From Cladocopium goreaui (lineage: Eukaryota > Sar > Dinophyceae > Suessiales > Symbiodiniaceae): DNA of 64,000 nucleotides. Positions 41,837 to 52,719 of this stretch are shown here, in pieces (positions within the stretch are counted from its first letter, which is position 1; each line of letters starts with the position of its first letter). The notes beneath the pieces are model-generated. The model did no database searches and was not told the DNA's origin. It saw only the letters and a program-made list of their open reading frames with translations. A program made the position numbers and the translations under genes. The DNA lies in NCBI GenBank assembly GCA_947184155.2, contig CAMXCT020003149.1, positions 1-64,000 on the forward strand, in the 5' to 3' direction.

Positions 41837-42270
41837 ACCATGACACATGGAGGAAAACGAGAGTTTGACCAACAAACATGGGGATTTCACAGTTAAAAAA
41901 CATGTATGAAAATGGGGATGTAAGTCAAGAAATGGTGATTCAGAGTTGACTTATCTGATTTATAGTCTGAAATAACTAAGTTGAAAATCAATCCATGAAT
42001 ACATGAATATGGTCATCAATCCATATTCATGGTGGTTGGAATATGCATCATAAGGATTCCAAAATGATATAAATGACCATACCGCATATACAATGTTTTG
42101 ACCATGGCAAACATGCATACTTACACCCTCTGGAAAAAAAACGAATTTTACCTCATAAGATTACGTTACGTATGGTGTTAATGAGGGTTTAGGCATGGAT
42201 CTCCTCCTGTTTTGACGATTCAAACAAATGCCTGCAACGATTGGGACTAGATTTAGAGCTCATGAAGACA

Positions 42271-42360
42271 TATGGAGGCTTCCTGAAATAGGGGTACCCC
42301 TAGTTATCACCATGAAACAAACCATCCAGCTATTGGAGTACGCTATGGAAACCCCCATAT
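42271..42360. mobile_element. Family F element (F3)
   Basis: TATGGAGGCTTCCTGAAATA at the left and TATGGAAACCCCCATA at the right; interior ACCATCCAGCTATTGG. Confidence 0.65.
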
Positions 42361-42477
42361 CAATGACTTCAGTGACTTCAGGGACCATCCACAGGGGGAT
42401 GCCAGGGGGAGCCGTGTTTGATAAACAGTAAACGAGTAAAGCGCGAAAGCTGTGTAGCATTTGATTGTGTTAAAACC

Positions 42478-42762
42478 TCATCATTCATCATTAATCATTC
42501 ATCATCTTCATCATCATCACCATCACCATCATCATCATCATCACCATCACCATCATCACCATCATCATCGTCATCAACCATCGTCGTCAATCATCATCAT
42601 CAACATCATCATCATCATCACCATCACCATCATCATCATCGTCATCATCAATATCCCATATGTTCCCATAGTTTCCCATGTGTTTGATATTTATTGTCCA
42701 TATCAAAATTGGCATCATCATCATCATCACCATCATCATCATCACCATCATCATCATGAATT
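42478..42762. repeat. (CAT)n region
   Basis: CATCATCACCATCACC-type repeat in two blocks, with CCCATATGTTTCCC-type spacers between. Poly-His, poly-Ser and poly-Asp frames are artefacts. Confidence 0.95.
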
Positions 42763-42779
42763 TCCCATATGTTTCCATC

Positions 42780-43520
42780 GGTTGCCATAGAGCCATAGAG
42801 CCGCATATGTTTCCCATGTTGTGATCTTCGCAACATATATTGATTCTATCGGCTGGATCTCGTGGCTGTGCACCAAACAAATACGCAAAATCACTGAACA
42901 AACCAGTGGCTACACATTGAAACCAAGCCTTCTCAAAAGCATCGATCAGGGTGCTAAAACCTGGGTTTGATCCACGGGTAGTCTGGGGATATGGGGGAAG
43001 AAAACAATCATGGGGATGCGTGGATGTGCATCTCAGGGGTTGATCATGGTCTGTACCCCTGTAGGAACAAAGCAGAAAAAAACATGGTCAATCTTTGGTA
43101 GCCCACAACCGAACAAATAGACTACTCATCCAAAGTTGACCCGGTATATAACTTAGGATAGACCATGTACAACTGGCTTACAATATGGTTTTTAGCAGCT
43201 TGCTAAGCGGGATGCAGCCCTAAATAGTAACGAGCAAAACGAGAACAACCAAGGCATTGCTAAGTGGTGGTTTGGGGCAAAAAAAAAGGCATTTGAGCAT
43301 CGAAGGTTGATAGAAAAGTCCAGGAATATTGTTCCAAACTGACACGGTCTTGGAAGATGATCCCAATTTGTCACTGCCTATTACATAGGTGTTTGTATGG
43401 ATCATGTTTCACATATTTTCCGTGGAAACGCCTTGATATTCAAGAAAAGTAAAAATTTGATCATAGTACTCAATTCTCCTTAAGATTAACCACACCTGAC
43501 ATAGCCACCAAAATCAATAT
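42780..43520. other. No confident gene
   Basis: Mixed sequence with short open frames on the minus strand (43,192-43,405) and no recognisable motif. Confidence 0.45.
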
Positions 43521-43534
43521 ATCAAATATAATAA

Positions 43535-43715
43535 CCATCCACAGCTTGAACCGGGGAAGTGACAACGTTGCCAACACCATCTTCAATGACCATAGGCTTG
43601 GGGGATTCACGTTGTATCCACCTGCATGCTCCAGGGATTCTATGCACGTATTTGTTCCATTCAGAAAGTCTTTGATTTTTGACGTTGGTCTGAGTTTGAC
43701 ATAAACGCCGTGTCT
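43535..43715 (-). pseudogene. Possible LINE-type retrotransposon ORF2 fragment
   Basis: Minus-strand frame LSEWNKYVHRIPGACRWIQR and ESPKPMVIEDGVGNVVTSPV then QAVDGYY. The sequence RWI-x-R-xxP-x-P......D-xxGxVxxSPxxAVxxY resembles the linker between endonuclease and reverse transcriptase in dinoflagellate non-LTR elements, as far as I remember it. No RT motif follows, so at most a remnant. An ordinary host exon is the alternative. Confidence 0.35.
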
Positions 43716-43769
43716 TCAAACGCCACCAAAAGTCCGTACACCTAGGCAGATCCAGTCAGAGGTCCAGCC

Positions 43770-43864
43770 GTCCACATGATGGGGGTTGGCAGATTCTTTG
43801 GACCATTGGCCAAAGACTGGGCAGCTTTGGAGAATGCTGCCACAGGCAGGTTCTTGAACAGGGC
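43770..43864 (-). CDS. PPR-like exon
   Basis: Minus strand, acceptor GGCAAATCAG, frame PVQEPACGSILQSCPVFGQW and SKESAN. CGSILQSCPVFGQW matches the NxxIxxCxxxGxW core of PPR repeats. A second minus frame (LFKNLPVAAFSKAAQSLANG) is open over a longer span and could be the true one instead. Confidence 0.45.
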
Positions 43865-43964
43865 CTGATTTGCCAAGTTGCCCACTGCCCCCGTTGCGTT
43901 GGCTGCTGCTTGGAAGGCCATGATCAAAGCGCGGAAAAGAGGTGAGGTTCAAGATCGAGAAGGG

Positions 43965-44066
43965 TTTATCACCCCATCTAGCTATGGTTATAACTACCAT
44001 AAACCTTAGTGAAATTGTAGTTATTTGGCCCAACTTAGCTGTCAAGCGGGGGCCCCACTTTGTAGA
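43965..44066. mobile_element. Family D right half
   Basis: ATAACTACCATAAACC interior and GCGGGGGCCCCACTTTGTAG right end. The left end is missing. Confidence 0.6.
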
Positions 44067-44074
44067 CCCTATTT

Positions 44075-44150
44075 TAAGACGCTCCCTTGCCTTCGAAGAA
44101 GTTGTGCTAGCGAGGTCAGTGTCTTGGACCGTTCACAAACCACGGTTCTT
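44075..44150 (-). CDS. Possible PPR-like exon
   Basis: Minus-strand frame TLTSLAQLLRRQGSVL after a GGTCCAAG acceptor fits the end of a PPR repeat. Short and weak; other frames are open. Confidence 0.25.
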
Positions 44151-44239
44151 CATCCTTTGGGGGTTTGGGGGTCTAGCAGCCTCCTTGGGTTCGGATGATT
44201 TCTAGTTATTCTAGTTTACCACAGGGAAAAAAAGCATTG

Positions 44240-44262
44240 TATCATATATATATATATATATC
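44240..44262. repeat. (TA)n microsatellite
   Basis: Short TATATA run. Confidence 0.85.
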
Positions 44263-44388
44263 ATCTATATATTCTTATATTCTCCCATTATCCCCATGAT
44301 ATCTCATTTTTGATGGTAAAATCACATTGTTCCTTAGGAAAGTCATCATGTTTGTCCCATTACCAGAGGCTCAGATCAAGTAACCCAC

Positions 44389-44450
44389 CAGATCTGCGTC
44401 AACCAGAAGCTCTGCCGACTTCCACCACTCCGAAGACAACACCTCGGCGG
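44389..44450 (-). CDS. PPR-like exon
   Basis: Minus strand, acceptor CCATCCCAAG, frame AEVLSSEWWKSAELLVDADL, donor CTG before GTGGGT. WWKSAELLVDADL fits the helix B region of a PPR repeat. Length 62 nt. Confidence 0.45.
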
Positions 44451-44659
44451 CTTGGGATGGCTACGATTCATAGGGGTCTCACTGTCAGATGCGGTGGTTT
44501 TAACAAACTGTTGGGATTCACCGCTAGGAATATGGAGATAGTCAGGGATTTTAGCAGCAAACATCGAGATTTTATAGGTAAGCAACATAGTTTTGGGTTT
44601 CTACGCGATTCATGATAGCTTTCTATTCGGTTGAAACTACAAACTGCTCGACAGCGTAA

Positions 44660-44930
44660 CTCGAAAAACATGAGGCTCCCGATTGGCATCGGGTATGTTG
44701 CTGTCTCGACGTGCTCTTGTTGACCTGTCACCTCTGGTGCTTTCATATGGCCTGTCCTCATCGATCTGACGCTGCTCGTAAGTCACGTCCTGAAATCGGC
44801 GCGGCCTTTGTGGCCCTGAAAAAAAACCAGGCTGCCCCGGTTCCACGCGAAACTGGCACTGCAAGCCATTCAGACTCTGCTTCATCATGGAATCCTTCCA
44901 GCGACCTAAATCCAAGCCGAACAAGATAGC
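44660..44930 (-). CDS. Exon-like region, probably two exons, unrecognised
   Basis: The minus strand shows LEGFHDEAESEWLAVPVSRG up to about 44,835, then a strong acceptor (GGTTTTTTTTCAG) and a basic stretch RFQDVTYEQRQIDEDRPYES. The acceptor separates two frames. No domain recognised, and the plus strand is also open. Confidence 0.35.
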
Positions 44931-45247
44931 TCCTACAGCTTCACGACAAACCTCACTCCATGAGTCTTGTGCAATTCTTTCCCAAAAATTCGTGGCAATT
45001 TACGGTGGAACTATGAAACATAGCAGCTACATGGGTGAACATAAACCAACTAAAACAACAACAAAGAATTTTCGGGCAGACCCCCCCCAAATAGAACAGT
45101 TTCAATTTACTTTTCTAAGATTTGGGTTTACACAATTCTGCATTTCTTTATCCTTGCCCCGTATAACTCAAATTAGCTATCCACTAAAAGCTTCTTTGCA
45201 ACAAGTCAAGCTGTATATGGCCATATCGGGCTATAAATGCAGGAATG

Positions 45248-45354
45248 CTACAGTTAGGGCCCGACTAACAGTTATAAATGGATTTATAACTCCTATAAAT
45301 AAGCTTATATCTCATTATAAGCCCAGTTTTAATTGTTAAGGCCTATAACTGTAT
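45248..45354. mobile_element. Family C element (C8)
   Basis: ACAGTTAGGGCCCGACTAAC at the left, TTGTTAAGGCCTATAACTGTA at the right. Confidence 0.85.
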
Positions 45355-45479
45355 GGCGCTATGGTTTAAGTACCATGGCTAAAGCACTGGATCCTCTGCA
45401 ACTGAAATATAACCATCGATTATGTACTGGTAATATCTACAGTACACATATTTCACTATTTTTGTTTGGAAAAGCAAGT

Positions 45480-45565
45480 GTATATATATATATATGTGTA
45501 TATATATATGTATATATAGGTATGTATGTGTATATATAGATATATATGTGACATATATATATAAT
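45480..45565. repeat. (TA)n/(TG)n tract
   Basis: TATATATGTGTATATA-type simple sequence. Confidence 0.9.
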
Positions 45566-45678
45566 CGTTGACCTGTTACTGGTTATATAGTTGTCTCTAC
45601 CTGCGATGGTGATCATTTTCTCAGAGGAGATCTGGTTGTAGGTCGCCATTCACCAAGGTTTATGAAGACACCATCAAC

Positions 45679-45825
45679 CTACAATGTGGGCCCCCCAGAT
45701 ATAAGTTAGTTTTTAAAAATATAACCCCCATCTAACTATAGCGTACTATAGTTAGATCTATACCATAAACGGTAGCTATTGTAGTTATAACCCAGCTTGG
45801 CTATCTTGGGGGCCCCACATTGTAC
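45679..45825. mobile_element. Family D element
   Basis: TACAATGTGGGCCCCCCAGA at the left, TTGGGGGCCCCACATTGTA at the right. Confidence 0.9.
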
Positions 45826-46428
45826 GAACATTCGTCCACCGAACTACTTGGGTACCCCGCTGAAACCACCAACGCAACAGATTGGAATCACCAGACATGA
45901 GCAGAACAACCAAATAGACAACTATGATCTAACTATCAACTAGTTATATATGTTTTTCATATAGATTTATTTTCGTTGTCTATTTGGTTTTTAACCATTT
46001 ATTTTCTAATAACAATATGTTTTCAGTTTTATTCGTATATTTTCATATTTTTGATTGAAAACAAAACATTGCCAATCTAGACCACTGCAGATCTAAACCT
46101 ATAATTTGGTGTTGCTGAACTATTATCAACCATTATCAACTATTATCTAACTATCAACTAGTTAATCTAACTATAAAACTATATTATCTAACAATAAGTT
46201 AAAATTTAGATCTAACTATCAACTCCATTAGCAAACAACAATTGCAGGGTGAAATGTCATGAGAAGTCGTGTATATTGGTCAAACTTGAAGGCTTTGAAA
46301 ACCAGAGCTGCTGCGCCTACTGCAAAGCAAATATGTAGTTGTTGATCTCCAAACTTTCAAATATCAACGATTGCGCATGGATGCATATTGAATGCACATG
46401 GTCTAAAATTTCACATAGCAGTATTTGG
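45826..46428. other. AT-rich DNA, no gene seen
   Basis: Repeated TCTAACTATCAACTAGTTA motifs at 45,925-46,220. No exon island. Confidence 0.5.
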
Positions 46429-46528
46429 CTGGTTGGTGGCTTTAACCATCTTGAAACAATATGAAAGTCAATGGGAAGGATGACATCCCATATATTATGG
46501 AAAAATCATGTTCCACACCACCAACCAG
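46429..46528. mobile_element. Family A element (A17)
   Basis: CTGGTTGGTGGCTTTAACCA at the left, TTCCACACCACCAACCAG at the right. Confidence 0.9.
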
Positions 46529-46683
46529 TTGGGGTCAACAAGTGCATCTTGTTCAACAATGCCACTGATTTTCTCAACCCCGTGATGGTTCAATTGATTC
46601 AATCAGCAGTTCCGGTGGTTTAATCTCAATGTTTAACGGTTCAATGAGTTCAATGCCCGCTTTTTGTTGCTATACCCAATTCC

Positions 46684-46802
46684 AACAGTTAGGGCCCAAC
46701 TAACAGTTATATATATGGAATGAAATAACTTTTATAACTAAGGTATACTAAGGTTATATATTATGAAATAAGCCCATTACAATAACTGTTACTTGGGATG
46801 GT
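46684..46802. mobile_element. Family C element (C9)
   Basis: CAGTTAGGGCCCAACTAACA at the left; right end ATAACTGTTACTTGGGATG diverged. Its right end gives a minus-strand GTAACA donor to the next segment. Confidence 0.75.
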
Positions 46803-46921
46803 CCATCGACCTCTCTGCATTGGAAAAACCACCTCCCAGTTCCCCACCGCCAGGGCACACGCATCATTTCACCTTGGTGCTGGCTGGTGCCGAAAATCCA
46901 CGGATAAAATCAGCATATTCC
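46803..46921 (-). CDS. Exon-like island between C9 and a family D element
   Basis: GC-rich host sequence exactly between two elements. The minus frame ending NDACALAVGNWEVVFPMQRG is weakly PPR-like; other minus frames are also open. On the minus strand GTAACA from C9 could be the donor. Confidence 0.3.
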
Positions 46922-47057
46922 CCACAAAGTGGGGCCCCCGTTTGATAGCCAAGTTGGTATATAACTACAAGATACTACAAGTAAGTTTTATGGTAGTTAT
47001 AACTATAGTTAGATGGGGTTATAAGCCAACTTATAACTGGCGGGCCCCACATTTTGC
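46922..47057. mobile_element. Family D element
   Basis: CACAAAGTGGGGCCCCCGTT at the left, GGCGGGCCCCACATTTTGC at the right. Confidence 0.85.
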
Positions 47058-47237
47058 ATTTATAGATAAATCGCGGATCAAAACTCAATTCATAATTTGT
47101 TTTTCGTTGACACGGCAGAGGGTAACCTCTTTCCTGTTTAGGGCATCCAAAATTGGCAATGCACAATGCTCCCATTGACCTTGCTGGTTGCGGCATGTGC
47201 TTAATCTTAATTCTCTTGACAGCGCCTGGTGGTTACA

Positions 47238-47365
47238 GACAGCACTGCACCATCACATTCCATGCAGCACCGCCAGCGACAAAGGTCCCGACCTTCGGAT
47301 CCACCAGCGCGCAAAAAGTTTCCAATACCAGAATGCCCAAGCTGTGGGCATCCCAGCCAGAGCAA
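47238..47365 (-). CDS. Protein kinase exon, subdomain IX
   Basis: Minus-strand frame GWDAHSLGILVLETFCALVD followed by PKVGTFVAGGAAWNVMVQC. The D-A-x-SLG-I-L-x-LE motif is kinase subdomain IX (helix F), C-terminal to the DFG exon upstream, in the right order and strand. The start is near an ATTGAG acceptor; the end is at a GTAACC donor just before TAA. The activation segment between this exon and DFG is not convincingly visible, so an exon is missing or the gene is decayed. Confidence 0.5.
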
Positions 47366-47689
47366 AGGCCTCAATTGAATATCAATGGAAGGCCCAAAGG
47401 ATGCCAAAATGTGTCACTTGAATTTGCGCGAAACGATGTCATACATTGTCATGATGGTATGTCCTGTTCTATCCGTCTCTGGGCGCCATCTCTGGGCGCC
47501 GTGCGGCGGCACAAGTGCTCACCCCTGCAACCAAAATCTGCGGGTTTGTGACATCTTTCGCACCTTTTATATATCTTGTGAAGCCCGGCCTTGTTAGCGC
47601 CTGCCAGCACGACGCTGGCCAGTGTCGACACTCTCCGCACAACCCCACAGCCTGAGCAAGCTGGTGGCCCTCCATTGACGTTCCGCAGT

Positions 47690-47760
47690 TCACCATGGTA
47701 CCCTTCCAACCCTGGGGCCTGAGTCGCGCTGCAAGAGACGCCAAAGTCGATGAGGCTAAA
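47690..47760 (-). CDS. Protein kinase exon, DFG motif
   Basis: Minus strand, begins after GGCGCAG and reads FSLIDFGVSCSATQAPG. IDFG is the metal-binding DFG of eukaryotic-type protein kinases (subdomain VII). It is joined in phase 0 to the HRD exon through the proposed 75-nt GC-AG intron. The frame stays open beyond 47,690 but loses kinase character, so the true donor is probably soon after DFG (a GC donor in CTCAGGCCCCAG is possible). Confidence 0.55.
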
Positions 47761-47835
47761 CTGCGCCAACGGGCCACTACGGCGTTGAATTATTCACAGT
47801 TGAAACCCAATGCGACCACCTGGAAAAGGGCCCGC
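47761..47835 (-). other. Probable 75-nt GC-AG intron within the kinase core
   Basis: On the minus strand this runs from GCGGGCCC to GGCGCAG and contains an in-frame TGA. Removing it joins ...GSDLQ to FSLIDFG in phase 0, giving the usual HRD-to-DFG spacing of a kinase. GC donors are common in dinoflagellates. Confidence 0.5.
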
Positions 47836-47909
47836 CTGCAAGTCGCTACCGTCCACAATCAGGAGGTTTTTGGCCGAAATGTCTCTGTGAATGGCCTGGC
47901 ATTGGCATT
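47836..47909 (-). CDS. Protein kinase exon, HRD catalytic loop
   Basis: Minus strand, acceptor GGCGCTAG, frame CQCQAIHRDISAKNLLIVDG and SDLQ. HRDxxxxN is the catalytic loop (subdomain VIb; Asp as catalytic base, Asn for metal binding). In HRDISAKN the usual Lys of HRDxKxxN is replaced by Ser and a Lys sits two positions later, an arrangement seen in some divergent kinases. The N-lobe was not found upstream; the gene is incomplete as seen. Confidence 0.6.
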
Positions 47910-47919
47910 CTAGCGCCCA

Positions 47920-48745
47920 AGGTTTACTCCGAAACCACGCAGGACATTGCATGACATTGCAACGTTGCAACCAGGCAACCCTACAGGGACCTTACCATAA
48001 ATTTACATTAAACTTAGCCTGACCTTATAAGGCCTTACAAAAAAAGCAACGATGCCAAGAAATTGTGACAGGGTTGTCCAAATGACCCTCTTGAAAATCA
48101 AATGATGAAACCAAATTTTGAGTCCCACAAACAAAATCAAACAAACACATGATGGGAATCAGCTGGACTTCTTTTTCGCACACAGATCGGACTCCCCCTA
48201 TTAACTATTGAGTTTTTGTTGGTTCGATCACCAAAGAGTGCTTTACAAAGATGAAGGCTTGGCTGGAGTGACAGGTTAACTGGATTTCTTCGAGATGAAG
48301 CTCTATTTGCTTTAGTATTTTTGTTGAGTAAATTACGTTTTATTTGCATCCGGTCGATATCAAAGAAAATAGTTTAGCCTGGTTTTCATTTGTTTTGGGC
48401 CTTATTTAAATCAAATAAATTATGCGCTCCGGAGTGTGCAATTTATTTTAAACAATAGTCAAAGCCATTGAATACCAGGCTACACTATCAACTCATATAT
48501 ATTATACCTCATGGAATCCATGAAACTTACTGTACCCTTCGATTTGTTAAACAACAGTTAAACTAAATCACGCGCTCCACAGCGCGCAATTCATTCAAAT
48601 AAAGTTTAAAGCCATTTAGTAACAGCCTAAACCATTGTCTTGTTTATTCACCCCATGGAAATGAAGCCTACTTTATTCAACAAACAAACATAGTAAAGTA
48701 AATTACGCGGTTAAGAGCGTGATTTCCATATTGGATTATGATAAT
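47920..48745. other. No gene seen
   Basis: AT-rich; two related segments (GCGCTCCGGAGTGTGCAATT at 48,424 and GCGCTCCACAGCGCGCAATT at 48,572) with similar flanks suggest an old duplication. Confidence 0.45.
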
Positions 48746-48748
48746 GCC

Positions 48749-48866
48749 CACCAAGTGGGGCCCCCAAGATTGCTAAGTTGATTTATAACTAATTACAGTA
48801 AGTACGGTTTATGGTAGTTAAAACAGGTTATAAACCAACTTATACCTAGGGGGCCTTACATTGCAA
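48749..48866. mobile_element. Family D element, right end diverged
   Basis: ACCAAGTGGGGCCCCCAAGA at the left, GGGGGCCTTACATTGCA at the right. Confidence 0.8.
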
Positions 48867-49061
48867 TATATTGGGTACAATGGTATAATCCCCGGTAATA
48901 ATCAACCTTTTGATGCTCCTGAATGGTTTAGAAGCCACTGTTCATGTAAGATCCAAATTGAGATCCAACATTCATGGCTTCATCATACTTGTCCCGATTC
49001 TTTGATGGCCATTTGGTGGTATATCGCTTATTTAGACAACCCCAAATTAAGATCCAACAAT

Positions 49062-49176
49062 CTACAGCTGGTGCCCAGCTATAAATGGAATTATAACTAT
49101 TACAACTAAAGTTATATATATATATATATATATCATTATAAAGCCACTTACAACTTTGAAGGGCCATAACTGTAGG
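49062..49176. mobile_element. Family C element (C10)
   Basis: CTACAGCTGGTGCCCAGCTA at the left (diverged), AAGGGCCATAACTGTAG at the right, with a TA tract inside. Confidence 0.7.
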
Positions 49177-49177
49177 G

Positions 49178-49300
49178 CCAAACCCCATCGGCCCAGTGGC
49201 TCCGGATGATGACGTTTTTCTCCAAAGCCACGCAAGTCATCTCCTGTTTCTCGCGTCCGAGTCAAGGCAGGAGACATGACGGATTTTGTAGGGACATGTG
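49178..49300 (-). CDS. Exon-like island beside C10
   Basis: Minus-strand frame KSVMSPALTRTRETGDDLRG and FGEKRHHPEPLGRWG, ending at the CCCTACAGTTATGG terminus of C10, which could provide the GT donor. Other frames are partly open; family unknown. Confidence 0.35.
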
Positions 49301-49319
49301 TAGGTACCTTAATTGACAT

Positions 49320-50185
49320 GGTGTATTCCATATATAGTCTTGGATAACTGGAATATCACTGGGATCTCTGGCATGATCTCTTTCAATTTGGTTATTGTAA
49401 TGATCCATCATTTCTAGTGACGTCGATGTGAGGTCGTTTCATATTAATCCAAATGTTTGGGTGATCTGCGGTTTCAAACCACTAGGCAATATCAAACATC
49501 CTAAATAAGGTAGCTATGAGAAGCCACAATTGTTAATGGCTATATCACCATAAATCATTTATTTCTCTAGGCAATCTCCCACAGTCATGTTAAATACACA
49601 GAAGATAAGTCCCCATTTTGCTTTCACAGCTTCTCCGCAAAAAAAAACATTGTTTTAGACAAACAAACACTGGTTATGTATTGTTTGTTGGATAAATCCT
49701 CAATTTTCGCTCCTTCATCCGCTTCATCTGCATTTTTGTGTCCCACATGTTTGTTTTTGGCAACACCATATGAAATCATCAGATTTTCACTTATAACCAT
49801 TGTAAAGTCACTATTAACCATTATTAACCCACCATTAACCATTAAAAATGACCTTTTTGGTGCGCTTAAAGTCCCAATCCGTGTTGATGAATCACCATTT
49901 GTTGTTGGGTACTCTTTGGTGATCACATGATTTTACCAGCGAACTGAACAACTGAACCTCCATGAAGCGCCGCTGGGATTTTCCAAGCCATGTTGGCGGG
50001 TATCCCCCATGAACTCTCCACTGAAATCAACATGAAGTCACTCAATTTTGTTGCTGAAATCCAATTAAATCACTATTTTTGGAGATTTGATGGTTAATTA
50101 CGGTTAATTGGATTTTCCATGATTTTCCCAATTTTGAGATTTGATTGTTAATTGGATGTTTGGATTTGATGCTTAATCTATCCAA
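49320..50185. other. No confident gene
   Basis: AT-rich. An open pair of frames at 49,624-49,930 has no motif. A decayed family B-like stretch is near 49,505-49,600. Confidence 0.4.
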
Positions 50186-50190
50186 GTAAC

Positions 50191-50306
50191 TCCCCAGTTT
50201 TCATGCCGGTCCTCCACCAACTGCACAGCAGCCTGCCAGCTCTTCTTTTTTACGGAGACCAAGGAGACCAAGGCAGCTCCAAAGACCTGGTTGCTCTTAG
50301 TGAGCC
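50191..50306 (-). CDS. PPR exon
   Basis: Minus strand, strong acceptor TTTTTTAG, frame LTKSNQVFGAALVSLVSVKK and KSWQAAVQLVEDRHENWG. NQVFGAALVSLV...W-QAAVQLVED is a complete PPR repeat. The donor is GTTACT. Length 116 nt, the best-bounded PPR exon here. Confidence 0.65.
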
Positions 50307-50434
50307 CTAAAAAACAACAAGTCAAACCCGACGAAAATTGGGTGCTACTAAGAAAACCAATGAAAAAGTGGCACTAAATTTTCATCGATCACTTTTCAAT
50401 CACATTTTTTAGAAATCACTTTGTTTTAATTCCC

Positions 50435-51395
50435 CACCTGCCAGGTGAGGGTTGTTAGATTTTATGTCAGTTGCCTGCTCCTCTCCTCCTCTCCTCTCCT
50501 CCTCTCCTCCTCCTCCTGCTCAACCGCGACCCTCGACGCACAGTGTTCTCTGTCGGACCTCAACCACGACCATCCACGCCCAGTGTTCCCTGCCGGACCT
50601 CAACCACGACCATCCACGCCCAGTGTTCCCTGCCGGACCTCAACCACGACCATCCACGCCCAGTGTTCCCTGCCGGACCTCAACCACGACCATCCACGCC
50701 CAGTGTTCCCTGCCGGACCTCAACCGCGAGTATCCACGCCAAGTGTTCCCTGCCGGACCTCATGTAGGAAGATATGGGACAAAGAATGTGCAGAAGAAAG
50801 TTAGAAAGAATGTGCACCGCTGGACCTCAACGGCCAGATAGAATGCCAGAAGATATGCCAGGTGGAATGTCAGATAGAATGCCAGAAGATATGCCAGATA
50901 AAATGCCATGAGATATGCCAGATAGAATGCCTGAAGGTATGCCAGAAGATATGCCAGATGGTATGCCAGATAAAGTGCCAGAATGTTTGCCAGATAGAAT
51001 GCCAGAACATTTGCCAGATAGAATGCCAGATAGGATGTCAGAAGATATGCCAGAAGATATGCCAGATAGAATGCCAGATAGAATGCCAGAAGATATGCCA
51101 GAACATATGCCAGAAAATATGCCAGATAGAATGCCAGAAGGTATGCCAGATAGAATATCAGATAGAATGCCAGAAGGTATGCCAGAATGTTTGCCAGATA
51201 GAATGCCAGAAGATTTGCCAGATAGGATGGCAGAAGATATGCCAGAACATATGCCAGAAGATATGCCAGGTAGAATGCCAGAAGGTATGCCAGATCGAAT
51301 GCCAGAAGATATGTCAGATAGAATGCCAGAAGATTTGCCAGTAACAAATCGATAAATGTCATGGTGGGGATCACACGAAGTAAAGTATTTTTTTC
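50435..51395. repeat. Two-satellite block, copy 1
   Basis: Starts CACCTGCCAGGTGAGGGTTG, then a CTCC-rich tract, five to six copies of a 40-bp satellite (CTCAACCACGACCATCCACG plus CCCAGTGTTCCCTGCCGGAC), the spacer CATGTAGGAAGATATGGGAC and an array of ATGCCAGAAGATATGCCAGA-type 12-15 bp repeats. It ends near TAAATGTCATGGTGGGGATC. Continuous open frames on several phases and both strands are repeat artefacts. Confidence 0.9.
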
Positions 51396-51397
51396 CC

Positions 51398-52710
51398 CAC
51401 CTGCCAGGTGAGGGTTGTTAGATTTTATGTCAGTTGCCTCCTCCTGCCTCGTCCTCCTCCTCCTCCACCTCTCCTCCTCGTCCTCCTCGTCCTCCTTGTC
51501 ATCCTTGTCGTCCTTGTCGTCCTCGTCGTCCTCGTCGTCCTCGTCCTCCTCGTCCTCCTCGTCCAACTGCGACCCGCGATCCACAGTGTTCTCTGTCGGA
51601 CCTCAACCACGACCATCCATGCTCAGTGTTGCCTGCCGGACCTCAACCACGACCATCCACGTCAGTGTGCCCTGCCGGACCTCAACCACGACCATCCACG
51701 CCCAGCGTTCCCTGCCGGACCTCAACCACGACCATCACCGCCCAGTGTTCCCTGCCGGACCTCAACCGCGAGTATCCCCGCCCAGTGTTCCCTGCCGACC
51801 TCAACACGACCTCCACGCCCAGTGTTCCCTGCGGAGAGTATCCCCCCCAGTGTCCTGCCGGACCTAACCACGACATCCATGTTGTTCCCTGCCGGACCTC
51901 AACCGACGACGTGCCGGACCTCAACCACGACCATCCACGCCCAGTGTGCCCTGCCGGACCTCAACCACGACCATCCCGCCCAGTGTTCCCTGCCGGACCT
52001 CAACCACGACCATCCACGCCCAGTGTTCCCTGCCGGACCTCAACCACGACCATCCACGCCCAGTGTTCCCTGCCGGACCTCAACCACGACCATCCCCGCC
52101 CAGTGTTCCCTGCCGGACCTCAACCACGACCATCCACGCCCAGTGTTCCCTGCCGGACCTCAACCGCGAGTATCCACGCCAAGTGTTCCCTGCCGGACCT
52201 CATGTAGGAAGATATGGGACAAAGAATGTGCAGAAGAAAGTTAGAAAGAATGTCAGCAGCTGGCCAGATAGAATGCCAGATAGCCAGAAGATATGCCAGA
52301 TAGAATGCCAGAAGATTTGCCAGATAGAATGCCAGAAAATATGCCAGAAGATATGCCAGATAGATATGCCCGAAGATATGCCAGAAGATATGCCAGAAGA
52401 TATGCCAGAAGATATGTCAGAATATATGCCAGAAGATATGTCAGATAGAATGCCAGAAGATATGTCAGAATATATGCCAGAAGATATGCAGATAGAATGC
52501 CAGATGCCAGAAGATATGCCAGATAGAATGCCAGAAGATATGCCAGATAGAATGCCAGAAGATATGCCAGAAGATATGCCAGAAGATATGCCAGATAGAA
52601 TGCCAAATAGAATGTCAGAAGATATGTCAGATAGAATGCCAGAAGATTTGCCAGTAAGAAAATGTATAAATGTCATGGTGGGGATCACACGAAGTAAAGT
52701 AATTTTTGGT
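51398..52710. repeat. Two-satellite block, copy 2
   Basis: Same order of parts as copy 1 (CACCTGCCAGGTGAGG, TCCTCCTCG tract, 40-bp satellite expanded to about 15 units with deletions, CATGTAGGAAGATATGGGAC, ATGCCAGAAGATATGCC array, TAAATGTCATGGTGGGGATC). The block has been duplicated as a whole. Confidence 0.9.
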
Positions 52711-52719
52711 GGTAACGTG

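Noticed and set aside
42461-42790. Poly-His/poly-Asp open frames
   Set aside because: Direct translation of the (CAT)n microsatellite.
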